From Candidatus Baldrarchaeum yapensis (lineage in GTDB: Archaea; Asgardarchaeota; Baldrarchaeia; Baldrarchaeales; Baldrarchaeaceae), in the NCBI GenBank assembly GCA_016840465.1, contig JAEOSH010000051.1, positions 1 to 16,048 of the forward strand: DNA of 16,048 nucleotides. The letters are read 5' to 3'. Both the position numbers and the translations under genes were made by a program. This document shows, piece by piece, positions 6,778 to 16,048 of this stretch. The notes under the pieces were generated by a model. That model was given only the letters and a program-made list of their open reading frames with translations, was not told the DNA's origin and searched no databases. Within the stretch, counting starts at the first letter, position 1; each line of letters starts with the position of its first letter.

Positions 6778-6947
6778 GTATGATCAGTGACCGTATGTGA
6801 AGTAACTTAAATCAAGCGGAAGAGTTTTGTGTGGAGTCGAAATCGGAGGCGTAATATTTAGTAGCCGATCCGATTAGGACGAGAGTGCACTGCCGATCTT
6901 CAGATACGATTCTATGATCAAATTCAACTCTTATTCTCCGGAAAAAA

Positions 6948-7394
6948 TTACTCTATTATGACGTCATCTATACCAAAGTGACGTTTTGCAAGTATTCTCG
7001 CCTTAGCAACGTTCTTTCCATTCTTTCCGATAGCAAGTCCCTTGTATTTTGGATCAACAGTTACTATTGCCACCTTTCTACCATCTTTGCGCTCAGTTAT
7101 GTGTACAGACTTTATACGTGCAGGCATGAGGGCATTTTTTATAAATTCTTCGGGCTTATCGGAGTACTCAACAACATCGATATCCTTTTTGAGTATCTGC
7201 TTTATCCTTTTTATATTCTCGCCGCGTTTCCCAATAGCGAGTCCCAGGTCACCTGCTTTTACCACAAAGATCAAACGGTTCATATTTTCGTCAATTACAC
7301 AGTCCTTTACGAGGGCTCTTGTGAAGGTTTCGAAGAGCGATATATACCTAATTTCCTCCGTTGTTAACCTAATTTTACTACTAGTCATGCTCAC
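6948..7394 (-). CDS. nusA: Archaeal NusA-like KH-domain transcription factor
   Basis: This short archaeal NusA lacks the bacterial N-terminal and S1 domains and consists of two KH RNA-binding domains, thought to act in elongation, termination or rRNA transcription. Here 148 codons carry KH1 with GLAIGKRGENIKRI (51-64) and KH2 with GLAIGKNGKNVAKA (119-132). The GTG at 7392-7394 overlaps the TGA of rpl30e (GTGA), with GGAG five nt upstream. An ATG at 7386-7388 would shorten it by two residues. The overlap implies translational coupling to rpl30e. The position after rpoA and rpl30e is the conserved archaeal arrangement. Confidence 0.95.
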   Translation of the reverse strand: MSMTSSKIRLTTEEIRYISLFETFTRALVKDCVIDENMNRLIFVVKAGDLGLAIGKRGENIKRIKQILKKDIDVVEYSDKPEEFIKNALMPARIKSVHITERKDGRKVAIVTVDPKYKGLAIGKNGKNVAKARILAKRHFGIDDVIIE

Positions 7395-7699
7395 TCACTC
7401 TCCTCTACAAGTTTTAATATATCGGAATCTCCCGGATCTATAATAGCTAATGAGGAAACCATGAACGGTTTGCCGCATAGGGCTCCTAACTCAACACTAG
7501 AGCCCTCAAAAACATATAATGGAGTTTTGGAGAGTTTGCAATAATACATGACTTCTTGTTTTATTTCCTCCGGCGCTTCTTTTGCCAAAATTATCAATTT
7601 CGCTCTTCCTCGTCTTATCGTGTCAAGAGTACGCTTGGAGCCCAATATCACCTTACCGGTTTTTAAGGCCATTTTTAATGATTTCTCAAGGTTTACCAC
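7391..7699 (-). CDS. rpl30e: 50S ribosomal protein eL30
   Basis: A 102-aa member of the L7Ae/L30e fold, which binds RNA and belongs to the large subunit. Recognisable features are the N-terminal LEKSLKMALKTGKVILGSK, then RGRAKLIILAKEAP and YCKLSKTPLYVFEGSSVELG. It starts at GTG 7697-7699, two nt after the rpoA stop codon, with GGAGGTGA in the last codons of rpoA as ribosome binding site. The GTG is therefore well supported despite being a minor start codon. It ends inside the nusA start. Confidence 0.95.
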   Translation of the reverse strand: MVNLEKSLKMALKTGKVILGSKRTLDTIRRGRAKLIILAKEAPEEIKQEVMYYCKLSKTPLYVFEGSSVELGALCGKPFMVSSLAIIDPGDSDILKLVEESE

Positions 7700-7701
7700 C
7701 G

Positions 7702-10700
7702 CTATTCACCTCCACTTTTCTTCACTAGGGGCGTCATGAACAACTCCAACATCCCAGTACCAAGGGGGATCTCCTGACCGATTATTATATTTTCTATCAC
7801 TCCTTGCAACTTATCTACTTCTCCACGTGCGCTCGCATCTAGCAACTGCTTAACCGTAACCTCAAATGCGGCCCTCGCAAGGACGCTTGGTTTCTCACCG
7901 CTAATGCCATGCCTACCTATTTGTCTAATCTCACCAGTTGCGGTCATTATGTCAGCCACTAGCATGATATGTCTAACATCCACGTCAAGACCCTGTTCTC
8001 GCAGAACGCCCATAGCTTCCTCTATTATTGCGGCCCTTGCTGCTTCTATGCCCAGTACCTCCGCAATTTCATGGATGTTATTTGTTTTTGTTCTCCGTTT
8101 ATCAACTCCGGGCACCCTTAGTACTTCATCCAAGTTCGAACCTTCAGTCTCTAAGACATATTCGACCTCGCCATCTCGCATCTTCTTGCTTATCACAACT
8201 CTAGTTATGTTTTTAATTCCCTTGAGATGATAAGATCTTACTTTCTCGACTAACTTCTGAAGTGCAGTGATTGATCTAGCTTCAGGGGTCTTAGGGGTCA
8301 CAATTATGAAATTATCCCTCACCTCAACCTGTACGTCCTTTATTCGTGAGAGTTTCTTCGCAACCTCGTCAATCGTCAATCCTCTGTTCTCCAATAGATG
8401 TTCATTTACTAAGATTACTACGCACTCGTTTGTTAGATCCATTCTTATATCATCAGCGATGGACTCCACTTTTGTCATCTCAATATTCCTTGCTACCTCT
8501 CTGGCCTTTTTTTCGTCTGTTCTGTAACTCTCTTCCAGATAAACTGTCATTGTTGGTGTTGAAGGATTCCTTCTTGCGTCAACTATCTCTATAAGTCGCG
8601 GAAGTCCCAAAGTCACGTTAAGTTCTCTTACACCAGCAAAGTGGAATGTTCTTAGGGTCATTTGTGTGCCGGGCTCGCCTATCGATTGCGCAGCCACGGT
8701 ACCAACGGCCTCTCCAGGCTCCACCTGTGCTAGGTTGTAGTATTTTGTGACTTCTTTAAGTAGAGTCTCAAAGTGCTCCTTGCTGATTCCGACCCTCGAT
8801 GCGAGATCTCTCAACTTGTCTATTAACGATTTAGGAAGAACTCCCTCCCTTTCCAAGGCCTCAAGTCTTTTGATAACATCTTCGTCTACCTTTCTTCTTT
8901 CGGGGACTATTTCGTCCAATAATTGCGGTAGCACTTTCTCTAGAATGGCGTCAACATTTACTGCCGACCCGTGATCGCTCTTCATAGGATCTATGCCATC
9001 CTCGCCATACCTAAACTGGACTATTTGCCCATCGGCTGTTCTGACGGTACTGTCATATTCCACCTTTATGTCCTGCAATGCATTTATCAACCGTCTTTGC
9101 ATGTAACCGCTTATCGAAGTTCTAACAGCCGTATCCACGAGTCCTTCTCTTCCACCCGCGGCGTGGAAGAAGAATTCTATCGGATTCAGTCCTCTTCTAT
9201 AACTCGAGAAGACGAACCCTCTGGCGCCAGCGCTTAACCCATACTCGCGCCTGAAGTGTGGCAACACGCGATCTCTATATCCTCTCTTTATTCTCTCTCC
9301 TCTGATGGACTGCTGTCCGAGACATGCTGCCATTTGTGTGATATTCAACTTTCCTCCTCTTGCCCCTGTCTCCGCCATTATGACAGCAGCGTTGTTAAGT
9401 TCCTCTCCAAGGTACTCTACTGCTATCTCACCCGCCTTGTCTCTGGCCTCCTGCAACACTTCCATGATCTTTAACTCAAGCGTCTCCTCAAGCGTCTTTC
9501 CTGGAAGCCTTTCTAAGCGTCCCTCTTCATAATCCCTTATTAACTCATTAACTCTTTCCTCGGCCTCGCTCAGTATCTTCTGGATTTTCTCAATTATTTC
9601 GCTCGGAATTTCTACATCATCGAGACCCATTGTAAAGCCTTTCCTTGAAATGTGCTCTATGAGCATCTTGCCTAATTTGTCCAAAAACTCTCGTGCAGCA
9701 TCATATCCGTGGTCCTTCGTTATCCTGTGAAGTACGCTGTTAGGCACGAACGCCCCTATTCCCTTTTCGTCTATTGAGCCGCAGAGAAGCTTGCCGTCTC
9801 TGATGACAACATATGCATCGTATGGGCAATCGGTCTCTTTACAACCCTCACGGCAACCCCTGCAAATGTTAGCTCTAAACGAGATATTTATCCCCTTAGG
9901 AAGTAGCAAGCTGAAGATTTGTTTTCCTGTCCAGAGTTTTACCGGCTTCTTTATTGCGGGCTCTGGAAGGTCTCCCTTATAGCCAGCAACTGTCAACAGT
10001 TGGCAAACATCATCCTTTGTGAAGAGGGCATCCTTTCGGGTAAGCAGATATGCCGATGTTATATAGTCTTGAATGGCTCCAATGATGGGGCCTCCGTATC
10101 TTGGAGAAAGTATTTGATTCTGAACTCTCATTAATATTCTCGCTTCCGCCCTTGCCTCTTCGCTCTGAGGAACGTGAAGATTCATCTCGTCTCCGTCAAA
10201 GTCAGCATTGTACGGTGGGCAAACGCAAAGATGTAATCGGAAGGTCCTATACGGCAGGACCTTCACTTCGTGTGCCATTATTGACATCCTATGTAAAGAT
10301 GGTTGCCTGTTGAACAATACGATATCTCCATCTCTCAAATGCCGTTCAACTATGTATCCGGGCTCTAGCGACTCAGCGATCGCCTCTCTATCCTTAACGA
10401 ATCTCAGGTCTATTCTTCTGCCATCTGTCCGTATGATGTAATTTGCACCCGGATACTGATCCGGTCCTCTTTTTACAAGCATCTTTAACTCTTCGATATT
10501 CCACTCGGTTACCTTCTCGGGAACGGTCAATATCTTTGCAACGAACTCAGGAACACCAACCTCATTAATACTCAAATTAGGATCAGGAGAAATGACAGTC
10601 CTAGCGGAGAAATCTACACGTTTTCCTGATAGATTACCTCTAAATCTTCCCTCTTTACCCTTTAACCTCTGACTTAGCGTCCTAAGAACCCTTCCTGATC

Positions 10701-11577
10701 TGTGCCTTGCGGGAGGAATTCCAGAAACCTCGTTATCGAAATATGTGATCACATGATACTGCAATAACTCCCATAAATCGTCGATGATTATCTGAGGTGC
10801 TCCAGCCTCGATGTTCTCCTGCAACCTGCTATTTATTCGTAGGATATCAACTAACTTATGTGTAAGGTCGTCTTCGGATCTCACACCAGATTCTAATGTT
10901 ATACTCGGCCGTACTGCTATTGGAGGTACTGGAAGTACTGTTAGGATCATCCACTCTGGTCTTGCGCGTTTGGGATGGATCCCAAGAAGGTAACAATCAT
11001 CATCAGGAATTCTTTCGAATCTATCTCTTATCTCCACGGGAGTGAGCCTTCTAAGTCCCTCTGGGGTCTCCTCGTAAAAGGTCGTTGGTTTTTCAAACCT
11101 TATCTTGTATTGCTCGGCACCGCAATGAGGACATTGTTTAACATTTGCAACCTTCTTTGCAACCTCCTCGGAAATCTCCTGCGCAAGGATAGGCCATTTA
11201 TCCATGTTTTCGCGTATTCTCTTCAAATACTGATTTATAACGTCCTGGGGTAATAAAACTCTACTACAAACTCTGCAGATGCACTTAAGGATCCTATTTA
11301 TTATCTTGGCGAAACCAACATGAATAACGGGTCTTGCAAGCTCTATATGTCCAAAATGACCTGGACATTCTCCCATTCTGTTACCGCATGTACCGCATCT
11401 TTGTCCAGGTTCGATGGTCCCGAGACGGGGATCCATAAGCCCAGATTCAATAGGAGTACCATCTTCATTATATGTATCCGGAGTAAATATTCTCGCTACG
11501 CTCATTTTTCGAATCTCATCTGGGGAGAGAATTCCAAACTCTATTGCACTAATCCTCTTAGGCACACGTAAACTCAT
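7702..11577 (-). CDS. rpoA: DNA-directed RNA polymerase subunit A, undivided A'+A''
   Basis: The largest RNA polymerase subunit, holding the catalytic Mg. The 1291-aa frame begins with A' features: zinc ligands C61, C64, C71 and H74, a second set C101, C104, C149 and C152, and the catalytic [10 protein letters not shown] at 457-466 (D459, D461, D463). A third Cys cluster lies at C572, C575, C579 and C584. [20 protein letters not shown] (738-757) and the bridge-helix region near 800-830 follow. The normal A'/A'' break would fall around residue 870-890, but the frame continues without stop, start or frameshift into A'' ([20 protein letters not shown] at 958-977, trigger-loop region) and the jaw/C-terminal part. 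A G-rich AGGGGGGA lies about five nt upstream of the ATG, overlapping the rpoB stop. Fused A is reported for Thaumarchaeota/Aigarchaeota and some other archaea, whereas most archaea split it. Confidence 0.97.
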   Translation of the reverse strand: MSLRVPKRISAIEFGILSPDEIRKMSVARIFTPDTYNEDGTPIESGLMDPRLGTIEPGQRCGTCGNRMGECPGHFGHIELARPVIHVGFAKIINRILKCICRVCSRVLLPQDVINQYLKRIRENMDKWPILAQEISEEVAKKVANVKQCPHCGAEQYKIRFEKPTTFYEETPEGLRRLTPVEIRDRFERIPDDDCYLLGIHPKRARPEWMILTVLPVPPIAVRPSITLESGVRSEDDLTHKLVDILRINSRLQENIEAGAPQIIIDDLWELLQYHVITYFDNEVSGIPPARHRSGRVLRTLSQRLKGKEGRFRGNLSGKRVDFSARTVISPDPNLSINEVGVPEFVAKILTVPEKVTEWNIEELKMLVKRGPDQYPGANYIIRTDGRRIDLRFVKDREAIAESLEPGYIVERHLRDGDIVLFNRQPSLHRMSIMAHEVKVLPYRTFRLHLCVCPPYNADFDGDEMNLHVPQSEEARAEARILMRVQNQILSPRYGGPIIGAIQDYITSAYLLTRKDALFTKDDVCQLLTVAGYKGDLPEPAIKKPVKLWTGKQIFSLLLPKGINISFRANICRGCREGCKETDCPYDAYVVIRDGKLLCGSIDEKGIGAFVPNSVLHRITKDHGYDAAREFLDKLGKMLIEHISRKGFTMGLDDVEIPSEIIEKIQKILSEAEERVNELIRDYEEGRLERLPGKTLEETLELKIMEVLQEARDKAGEIAVEYLGEELNNAAVIMAETGARGGKLNITQMAACLGQQSIRGERIKRGYRDRVLPHFRREYGLSAGARGFVFSSYRRGLNPIEFFFHAAGGREGLVDTAVRTSISGYMQRRLINALQDIKVEYDSTVRTADGQIVQFRYGEDGIDPMKSDHGSAVNVDAILEKVLPQLLDEIVPERRKVDEDVIKRLEALEREGVLPKSLIDKLRDLASRVGISKEHFETLLKEVTKYYNLAQVEPGEAVGTVAAQSIGEPGTQMTLRTFHFAGVRELNVTLGLPRLIEIVDARRNPSTPTMTVYLEESYRTDEKKAREVARNIEMTKVESIADDIRMDLTNECVVILVNEHLLENRGLTIDEVAKKLSRIKDVQVEVRDNFIIVTPKTPEARSITALQKLVEKVRSYHLKGIKNITRVVISKKMRDGEVEYVLETEGSNLDEVLRVPGVDKRRTKTNNIHEIAEVLGIEAARAAIIEEAMGVLREQGLDVDVRHIMLVADIMTATGEIRQIGRHGISGEKPSVLARAAFEVTVKQLLDASARGEVDKLQGVIENIIIGQEIPLGTGMLELFMTPLVKKSGGE

Positions 11578-11588
11578 AAAAATCCCCC

Positions 11589-14500
11589 CTAAGTTCTCTC
11601 CTCTAATCTGAGTCTAGGAGCTATACATAACGACATTAGTTCTTGTAAGAGTAACTTGAACGCATAGGATGTAATTACCGGGGCAAACTCTCCATCCTCA
11701 CCATGAATTGGACAGATGTACTTATTTCTATTTCTGTCGTAGTAAGCTATGAATCCACATTTCTCACATACTATTATTTCGACTTTATCGGATTCCTCGA
11801 GCAATCTATCCTTAAGTAACATTGCCGCTCCATATCCGACTAGGCAGTCTCTTTCCATCTCTCCAAATCTAAGTCCTCCCTCCCTCGCTCTTCCTTCAGT
11901 TGGCTGTCGAGTTAGTATCTGAACAGGTCCTCTTGCTCTCGCGTGGATTTTGTCAGCAACCATGTGGTGCAATTTCTGGTAATAAACAACGCCTATGAAG
12001 ATGTCAGCCTCAAACTTCCTTCCTGTGATTCCGTCATACATTACCTCCCTTCCGTTATACTTAAAGCCCAGACGTTGCAATTCCGCCATTAGGTCTTCCA
12101 CCTTCTCTCCATAGAACGGTGTTCCATCGACCTTTCTACCAGCTAGCGCTGCAACTTTACCTGCAATGGACTCTATAAGTTGCCCAAGGGTCATTCGTGA
12201 TGGAAATGCATGCGGATTTATTATCAGATCGGGAACTATGCCGTCCTCCGTAAATGGCATGTCTTCCTGCGGCACTATCAGTCCGATCACTCCCTTCTGC
12301 CCATGTCTCGATGCAAATTTGTCGCCAAGTTCAGGGATTCCAAGCCTTCTGACCTTCACCTTCACAAGTCTATTACCATCAGCTGTCTGTGTTAGTATAA
12401 CAAGATCGACGATTCCCTCCTCACCATGCCGCAGGCTTATTGAGGTTTCCCTTCTTGCGCCTGGTCTTACCTCGAATTCGGCATACTCCTCTAAGAATCT
12501 CGGAGGGCTCGTTCTTCCTATAAGCACATCTCCTCCCTTAACTTCAAGCTCAGGCTCTATTATCCCATCCTCAGCCAAACACCTGTACACGTATTCTGCT
12601 CTGTAGCCCCTTACGTCTCTAGGCGGTATCTCGAAGCGATCTTCCTGTCCTCCTGGGAATTTCCTCTCTTCTGCCTCGTAACATCTGAATGTGGTCGAGC
12701 GAGCAAGTCCTCTTTCGATAGAAGCCTTATTTATTATGAGAGCGTCCTCAATGTTATATCCCTCATACGATAATACTGCAACTATGAAGTTCTGTCCTGC
12801 TGGTCTCTTATCGAACCCTGTTACCTCAGCCCCCTTCGTTGTAACCAGAGGTACCTGCGGGTAGTGAAGTACGTGGCTTCGTGTGTCAACTCTTAATTTA
12901 AAGTTAGCTGCGGCCAAACCAAGAGCCTGCTTTGCCATACCTGCTTCATAGGAATTCCTCGGAGACTGGTTATGCTCAGCATACGGTATTAAGGAGGCGG
13001 TAACCCCTAAGATCATAGGAGGGTATATCTCGAGATGCGTATGCTGTTCTGTGAGGTCTTCAGGGTCAAGTGCTATGTACGCGTTTTCTTCCTCCTCCGC
13101 ATCAAGGAATTCGACTATTCCATGTTTCACGAGATCCGAGAACTTCCACTCCCCCTTTCTTATCTTCTCCACATGTTCTGGCCTTAATTTCGGTTGTCCG
13201 TTTTCAACGATGATAAGTGGTCTGCGCGCGCGTCCCGAGTCACAGTTGACATAAACTTCCTTTACACCACTAGTTTCATAATAAGCGACGTTCACCTCGG
13301 GGTCTATATGACCCCTCCTTCTCAATTGTCTAATCTGAATTGCCAACTGTTGCCCATCGGGGTGGTATCCAATGAGCCTGCCGTTAAGGAAAACTCTCGC
13401 ATAAGTGTTCTTCTCGGAGCTGGTTTCCTCAGGTGGCTTTACACCCAGTTCATATAGTTTTGACTCTATAGTTGACTCGTCAATACCAACGGATATGCAA
13501 ACCATGAGCGCAAGGTTCTTAACAAGTCCGCAGTTTGGCCCTTCAGGGGTTTCATTTGGACAAATCTTACCCCAATGTGTCGCATGTAAGTCTCGTGCCT
13601 CAAAATGAGGCTGACTTCTACTTAATGGTGATACTATTCTTCTAAGGTGACTAAGGGCGGACATGTAATTTGTTCTATCAAGCAATTGACTAATTCCTGC
13701 CTTTTGTCCAGGCCAGTTTCCTGTGGCAAGTGCATGCCTAAATCTTTCAGTAATAACATCTGCCCTTACAACAGTATGTAAACTAATTTTCTTAGACTTG
13801 TCAACCCCCTTCTCTATCTGGTACTTTATGTCCTTGCATAGGTTGTTAAACGCGTATCTGAACAGAGTTTCTAGAAGATCTCCGACAAGTCTCAGCCTCT
13901 TGTTTGCATAATGATCCTTATCATCCGGTTCTCGTCTTCCTAGTACAAGCTCCAGCAAACGGCGCGTCATTAACGCCAAAAAATGAGCCTTCTTAATGCG
14001 GTCTTCTTTGGACGTTCCAACATGTGGCAATAGATACCTATCCAAAATCTGCTCAGCGCGTTCTATTCTTCTCTCTCTTGCCTGTCCAAGTGCGACTCTC
14101 CTACCTATATAATCAAGCGCGTCCTTTATCGTCTTTTCAGGATTTCTGGGATCATACACAACTTTAGCTGATCGTGCTTCTTCCATTGATGGTATGAGTT
14201 GGGTTTCAATTTCGGTATCCCCCTCAGCAATCGCCTCTATGATTTGCTTGTCCGTAACTAAGCCCAATGCCCGCATCATTATTACTAAGGGTATCTTTGT
14301 TGGAAGGGACGGCATGGATACCTTTAATGTTCCATCACGAGATCGTTCTATACTCACTGGTGCTCTAAATCCCCGTCCACTGGAGAATACTTTAGCAACA
14401 TGCGTCGCAGTACTTCCACTTGGCGCTACTTCGACGATAATTCTATTCGGTGCTAGATCCTCTTGAGTTACGATAACCCTTTCAGAGCCATTTATTATAA

Positions 14501-14993
14501 AGTAACCTCCGGGATCATTAGGATCCTCCCCCGCCTCTATCAACTGATCTGGCGTCATCTTTGACAAATAGCACTTACATGACTTCAACATTATTGGGAT
14601 TCTTCCTATAAAGACCTTCTCGGTCTTCCCCTCTTTGACCATTCCTGTTTCATTATCGACATATATTGGGGTCATTTCAAGATAAACTGGCGCAGCATAC
14701 GTAAGGTTTCTAATTCTGGCCTCCATGGGATATATTTTTCTCGTAGAACCATCTGCCTCCCTTATCATTGGCTCTCCAACTTCTATCTTCCCGAATTTTA
14801 TGTATTTTAGTGAAGATCCCTCCTCTTCACGTGCCTCTATCTCTATCTGTCCAATCTCGTCGACAATTGCCTGCATCCCTCTAGTTATGAACGCATTAAA
14901 CGACTCCAATTGTTGCTGTACCAATCCCATCTCTTTAAAGTAAGCCTTCATAACCTCCCAACGATCCTCCGTAGTGAGATTAATCCTCTGCAT
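11589..14993 (-). CDS. rpoB: DNA-directed RNA polymerase subunit B (undivided)
   Basis: The second-largest RNA polymerase subunit, in one piece as in Crenarchaeota, Thaumarchaeota and relatives (many euryarchaea split it into B' and B''). The chosen start is ATG 14993 (1134 aa), preceded by a GGGTGGGTG element about eight nt upstream. An in-frame GTG at 15005 has no such site. Landmarks are [17 protein letters not shown] and [18 protein letters not shown] near residues 455-490, [17 protein letters not shown] near 750, [14 protein letters not shown] near 900, and the C-terminal zinc ribbon C-x2-C...CPIHG near 1085, whose last ligand may be His in place of Cys. It ends with [12 protein letters not shown] and a short tail. 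It is separated by about 17 nt from rpoH and 11 nt from rpoA, so it is clearly in one operon. Confidence 0.97.
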   Translation of the reverse strand: MQRINLTTEDRWEVMKAYFKEMGLVQQQLESFNAFITRGMQAIVDEIGQIEIEAREEEGSSLKYIKFGKIEVGEPMIREADGSTRKIYPMEARIRNLTYAAPVYLEMTPIYVDNETGMVKEGKTEKVFIGRIPIMLKSCKCYLSKMTPDQLIEAGEDPNDPGGYFIINGSERVIVTQEDLAPNRIIVEVAPSGSTATHVAKVFSSGRGFRAPVSIERSRDGTLKVSMPSLPTKIPLVIMMRALGLVTDKQIIEAIAEGDTEIETQLIPSMEEARSAKVVYDPRNPEKTIKDALDYIGRRVALGQARERRIERAEQILDRYLLPHVGTSKEDRIKKAHFLALMTRRLLELVLGRREPDDKDHYANKRLRLVGDLLETLFRYAFNNLCKDIKYQIEKGVDKSKKISLHTVVRADVITERFRHALATGNWPGQKAGISQLLDRTNYMSALSHLRRIVSPLSRSQPHFEARDLHATHWGKICPNETPEGPNCGLVKNLALMVCISVGIDESTIESKLYELGVKPPEETSSEKNTYARVFLNGRLIGYHPDGQQLAIQIRQLRRRGHIDPEVNVAYYETSGVKEVYVNCDSGRARRPLIIVENGQPKLRPEHVEKIRKGEWKFSDLVKHGIVEFLDAEEEENAYIALDPEDLTEQHTHLEIYPPMILGVTASLIPYAEHNQSPRNSYEAGMAKQALGLAAANFKLRVDTRSHVLHYPQVPLVTTKGAEVTGFDKRPAGQNFIVAVLSYEGYNIEDALIINKASIERGLARSTTFRCYEAEERKFPGGQEDRFEIPPRDVRGYRAEYVYRCLAEDGIIEPELEVKGGDVLIGRTSPPRFLEEYAEFEVRPGARRETSISLRHGEEGIVDLVILTQTADGNRLVKVKVRRLGIPELGDKFASRHGQKGVIGLIVPQEDMPFTEDGIVPDLIINPHAFPSRMTLGQLIESIAGKVAALAGRKVDGTPFYGEKVEDLMAELQRLGFKYNGREVMYDGITGRKFEADIFIGVVYYQKLHHMVADKIHARARGPVQILTRQPTEGRAREGGLRFGEMERDCLVGYGAAMLLKDRLLEESDKVEIIVCEKCGFIAYYDRNRNKYICPIHGEDGEFAPVITSYAFKLLLQELMSLCIAPRLRLEERT

Positions 14994-15010
14994 ACAGACA
15001 CCCACCCAAC

Positions 15011-15280
15011 TTATTTCTCCCTGCCTTTCTCAATAACATATCTATATGCAACATGAGTACCCGCAGTAGGACTTTTTCTTATAACTTTAATTATGTCTCC
15101 AGGTTTTGCACCAATTATTTGGACTATGGGGTCAGAATCCTTTATCCACGGAAGTTGTTCGGGCTTTATGTTTAAATTTGCTAGCAGTTTCCTCGCCTCC
15201 CTCTTACTGAGAATAATATGCTCTGGAACAAGTTCATGTTCGAGTATTTCGACCATTAACACCCTCTTTTTACTACTCAT
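15011..15280 (-). CDS. rpoH: DNA-directed RNA polymerase subunit H (Rpb5 C-terminal homologue)
   Basis: Small assembly-domain subunit of the archaeal enzyme, equivalent to the C-terminal domain of eukaryotic Rpb5. The start is taken at ATG 15278-15280 ([13 protein letters not shown], 89 aa), giving the normal family length with GGTGA eight nt upstream. A longer frame from 15313 would add eleven non-homologous residues. Diagnostic features are [23 protein letters not shown] and the C-terminal [23 protein letters not shown]. It is the first gene of the rpoH-rpoB-rpoA-rpl30e-nusA operon, a conserved archaeal order. Confidence 0.96.
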   Translation of the reverse strand: MSSKKRVLMVEILEHELVPEHIILSKREARKLLANLNIKPEQLPWIKDSDPIVQIIGAKPGDIIKVIRKSPTAGTHVAYRYVIEKGREK

Positions 15281-15388
15281 CTGATAACTCACCAATCCGA
15301 GTATGGGTATCATTCATATCATCATATGCGTGTACCCGAGAATCAGAATGCATGTACCACATCATACCCGTTATGGATATCTTTCCTT

Positions 15389-15433
15389 GATCACTTTGTG
15401 ATCCGTAATTTACAAATAAGCGTATATATTTTT
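15389..15433 (-). promoter_or_regulatory. rpoH operon promoter with a palindromic operator-like site
   Basis: On the - strand, AAAAAATATATAC (about 15424-15436) is a strong TATA-like element. About 25-30 nt downstream, where transcription should start, lies a perfect palindrome GATCAC-TTT-GTGATC at 15389-15403. This implies a leader of roughly 110-120 nt before rpoH. A repressor bound at the palindrome would block initiation. The binding protein is unknown. Confidence 0.45.
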
Positions 15434-15480
15434 TTCTAAAGTATTAGTACTTCTGAAACTTCTTCTCGGAGAATGCGAAA

Positions 15481-15489
15481 GGTTTATGC
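15481..15489 (+). promoter_or_regulatory. TATA-like element of the right-hand transposase
   Basis: GGTTTATGC lies about 28 nt before the ATG at 15514. The predicted start falls at or just before the ATG, suggesting a leaderless transcript. No Shine-Dalgarno precedes the ATG, which agrees with that. Confidence 0.35.
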
Positions 15490-15492
15490 GGC

Positions 15493-15562
15493 CGCCCGCC
15501 GGCACCTAACAGTATGAAACCCCGACACAACTCCACACAGGCGAAACGCGCACCGGCGGGCG
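15493..15562. repeat. 10-bp GC inverted repeat around the transposase start
   Basis: CGCCCGCCGG (15493-15502) and its exact complement CCGGCGGGCG (15553-15562) are separated by 50 nt, flanking the transposase ATG. A further nine-base copy CGGCGGGCG follows at 15577-15585. They could be subterminal transposase-binding sites or an RNA hairpin hiding the start codon. In such GC-rich DNA, chance is also possible. Confidence 0.4.
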
Positions 15563-16048
15563 ACCGAAATACGGTACGGCGGGCGCAGTATTTAAGCGTA
15601 TCGGCGGTCGCGGGGGCGCTCCCGCGCTCCATACGCGGCTACAAGATCGATCGAGCGTCTCTCTCCTGGATCCTGACGAGCGCTACTGTCTCCAATGACT
15701 TCGTGACGTCCGCCGCGCGGCCGCTTCATGTGCATCCCGACTCGGTGGCCTTCCAGATGAGGAAAATAGGAATGCGCGACGCCGAGAGTCTCAACGAGAT
15801 CCTCGGGGAGATCGCCGCCGGAGTGCTGCGCCGCAGGAGGGTATTGATCGCGATGGACACAACCGAAGTTCCCTACTTCGGCACACGCGACGAGTGGGTC
15901 CACTACTCCCCCACCAAGAAGTGCTACGTGCATAGGTACGTCGTGGCGGCCGCCATCGACGGCCCCCGGAAGATCCCACTCTCCATAAGGCCCATCTCCA
16001 TGTTCGGCAGCCGCGCCGGCGCCGCGGAGGCGGTGCTTCGTGACATCG
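15514..16048 (+). CDS. DDE transposase, N-terminal part, runs off the right edge
   Basis: An uninterrupted frame of 178 codons starts at ATG 15514; the previous in-frame stop is TGA at 15454. Strong coding character (C/G-ending codons) supports it. The N-terminus is basic (MKPRHNSTQAKRAP), followed by a helical region. The first catalytic Asp is in LIAMDTTEVPYFG (near residue 115), followed by DEWVHYSPTKK and HRYVVAAAIDGPRKIPL. The D-x-T-x-x-P-Y-F-G motif recalls ISH3/ISC1439-type archaeal transposases (from memory, tentative). The second Asp and the Glu would lie beyond the window. It is far more GC-rich than the rpo cluster, indicating an inserted element. It is divergent from rpoH, and its insertion end lies within the ~230 nt upstream of rpoH. 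Confidence 0.75.
   Translation, partial: MKPRHNSTQAKRAPAGDRNTVRRAQYLSVSAVAGALPRSIRGYKIDRASLSWILTSATVSNDFVTSAARPLHVHPDSVAFQMRKIGMRDAESLNEILGEIAAGVLRRRRVLIAMDTTEVPYFGTRDEWVHYSPTKKCYVHRYVVAAAIDGPRKIPLSIRPISMFGSRAGAAEAVLRDI

Noticed and set aside
6669-6947. Box C/D small RNA in the nusA-rps12 gap
   Set aside because: Isolated TGAT and CTGA words occur, but no C/D' /C'/D arrangement with proper spacing could be assembled.
7042-7443. 133-aa + strand frame over nusA
   Set aside because: Antisense to nusA with no homology-like features; a shadow frame.
12166-12606. 146-aa Ser/Pro-rich + strand frame inside rpoB
   Set aside because: Ser/Pro-rich antisense frames are a by-product of the rpoB codon pattern; no ribosome binding site or recognised motif.
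15592-15979. - strand frames at the right edge (113 and 62 aa)
   Set aside because: They lie opposite the open + strand transposase frame, which has the catalytic DTTEVPYFG motif and runs uninterrupted from 15514.
1-16048. CRISPR array, defence island or rRNA genes
   Set aside because: No regularly spaced repeats, no Cas-like or toxin-like frames and no rRNA-like stretches are visible.

Overview
The window is archaeal. It carries RNA polymerase subunits H, B and a fused A'/A'', eL30, an archaeal-type NusA, uS12, EF-1alpha and uS10, with an EF-2 family gene and two tRNA genes with BHB-type or archaeal features. The undivided RpoA (A' and A'' in one 1291-codon frame) and a tRNA-Pro with two bulge-helix-bulge introns point to the Thaumarchaeota/Aigarchaeota/Korarchaeota side of the tree (or another deep lineage with unsplit RpoA) and away from classical Crenarchaeota such as Sulfolobus. 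This placement is an inference from gene structure only.

Layout. Positions 1-544 hold the GC-rich C-terminal half of a DDE transposase (+ strand), with its reading frame broken near position 130. Positions 586-1308 (- strand) encode an XRE-type helix-turn-helix regulator. Positions 1384-1506 (- strand) hold tRNA-Pro(CGG) with introns of 18 and 28 nt. Positions 1507-1985 are intergenic, with promoters at the edges and a cluster of small inverted motifs in the middle. tRNA-Gly(CCC) (1986-2063, +) is followed by an EF-2 family gene (2135-4321, +). That gene keeps all the GTPase motifs but has Glu where the diphthamide histidine should be. Convergent with it, positions 4465-15280 on the - strand carry the large transcription/translation cluster, in transcription order rpoH - rpoB - rpoA'A'' - rpl30e - nusA - rps12 - tuf (EF-1alpha) - rps10. 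The order is the classic archaeal one, except that rps7, normally after rps12, is absent and EF-2 is not in the cluster. From 15514 to the right edge a second GC-rich DDE transposase begins (+ strand) and runs off the window.

How the genes work together. The - strand cluster is probably transcribed from at least three promoters. One lies upstream of rpoH, with a TATA box near 15425 and a palindrome at the expected transcription start. One lies upstream of rps12 and one upstream of tuf. Genes rpoH to nusA are packed with 2-17 nt gaps or overlaps and look translationally coupled. Both flanks are mobile elements of distinctly higher GC than the core.

Most interesting points: (i) the EF-2 gene with a rebuilt diphthamide loop (Glu602, with a local RDP-SE-RDP duplication), probably an aEF-2 paralog or an EF-2 from a lineage without diphthamide; (ii) the double-intron tRNA-Pro, where one intron splits the anticodon and the other sits in the variable loop; (iii) the missing rps7. 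I did not see a CRISPR array, a defence system or a clearly novel multi-gene system.
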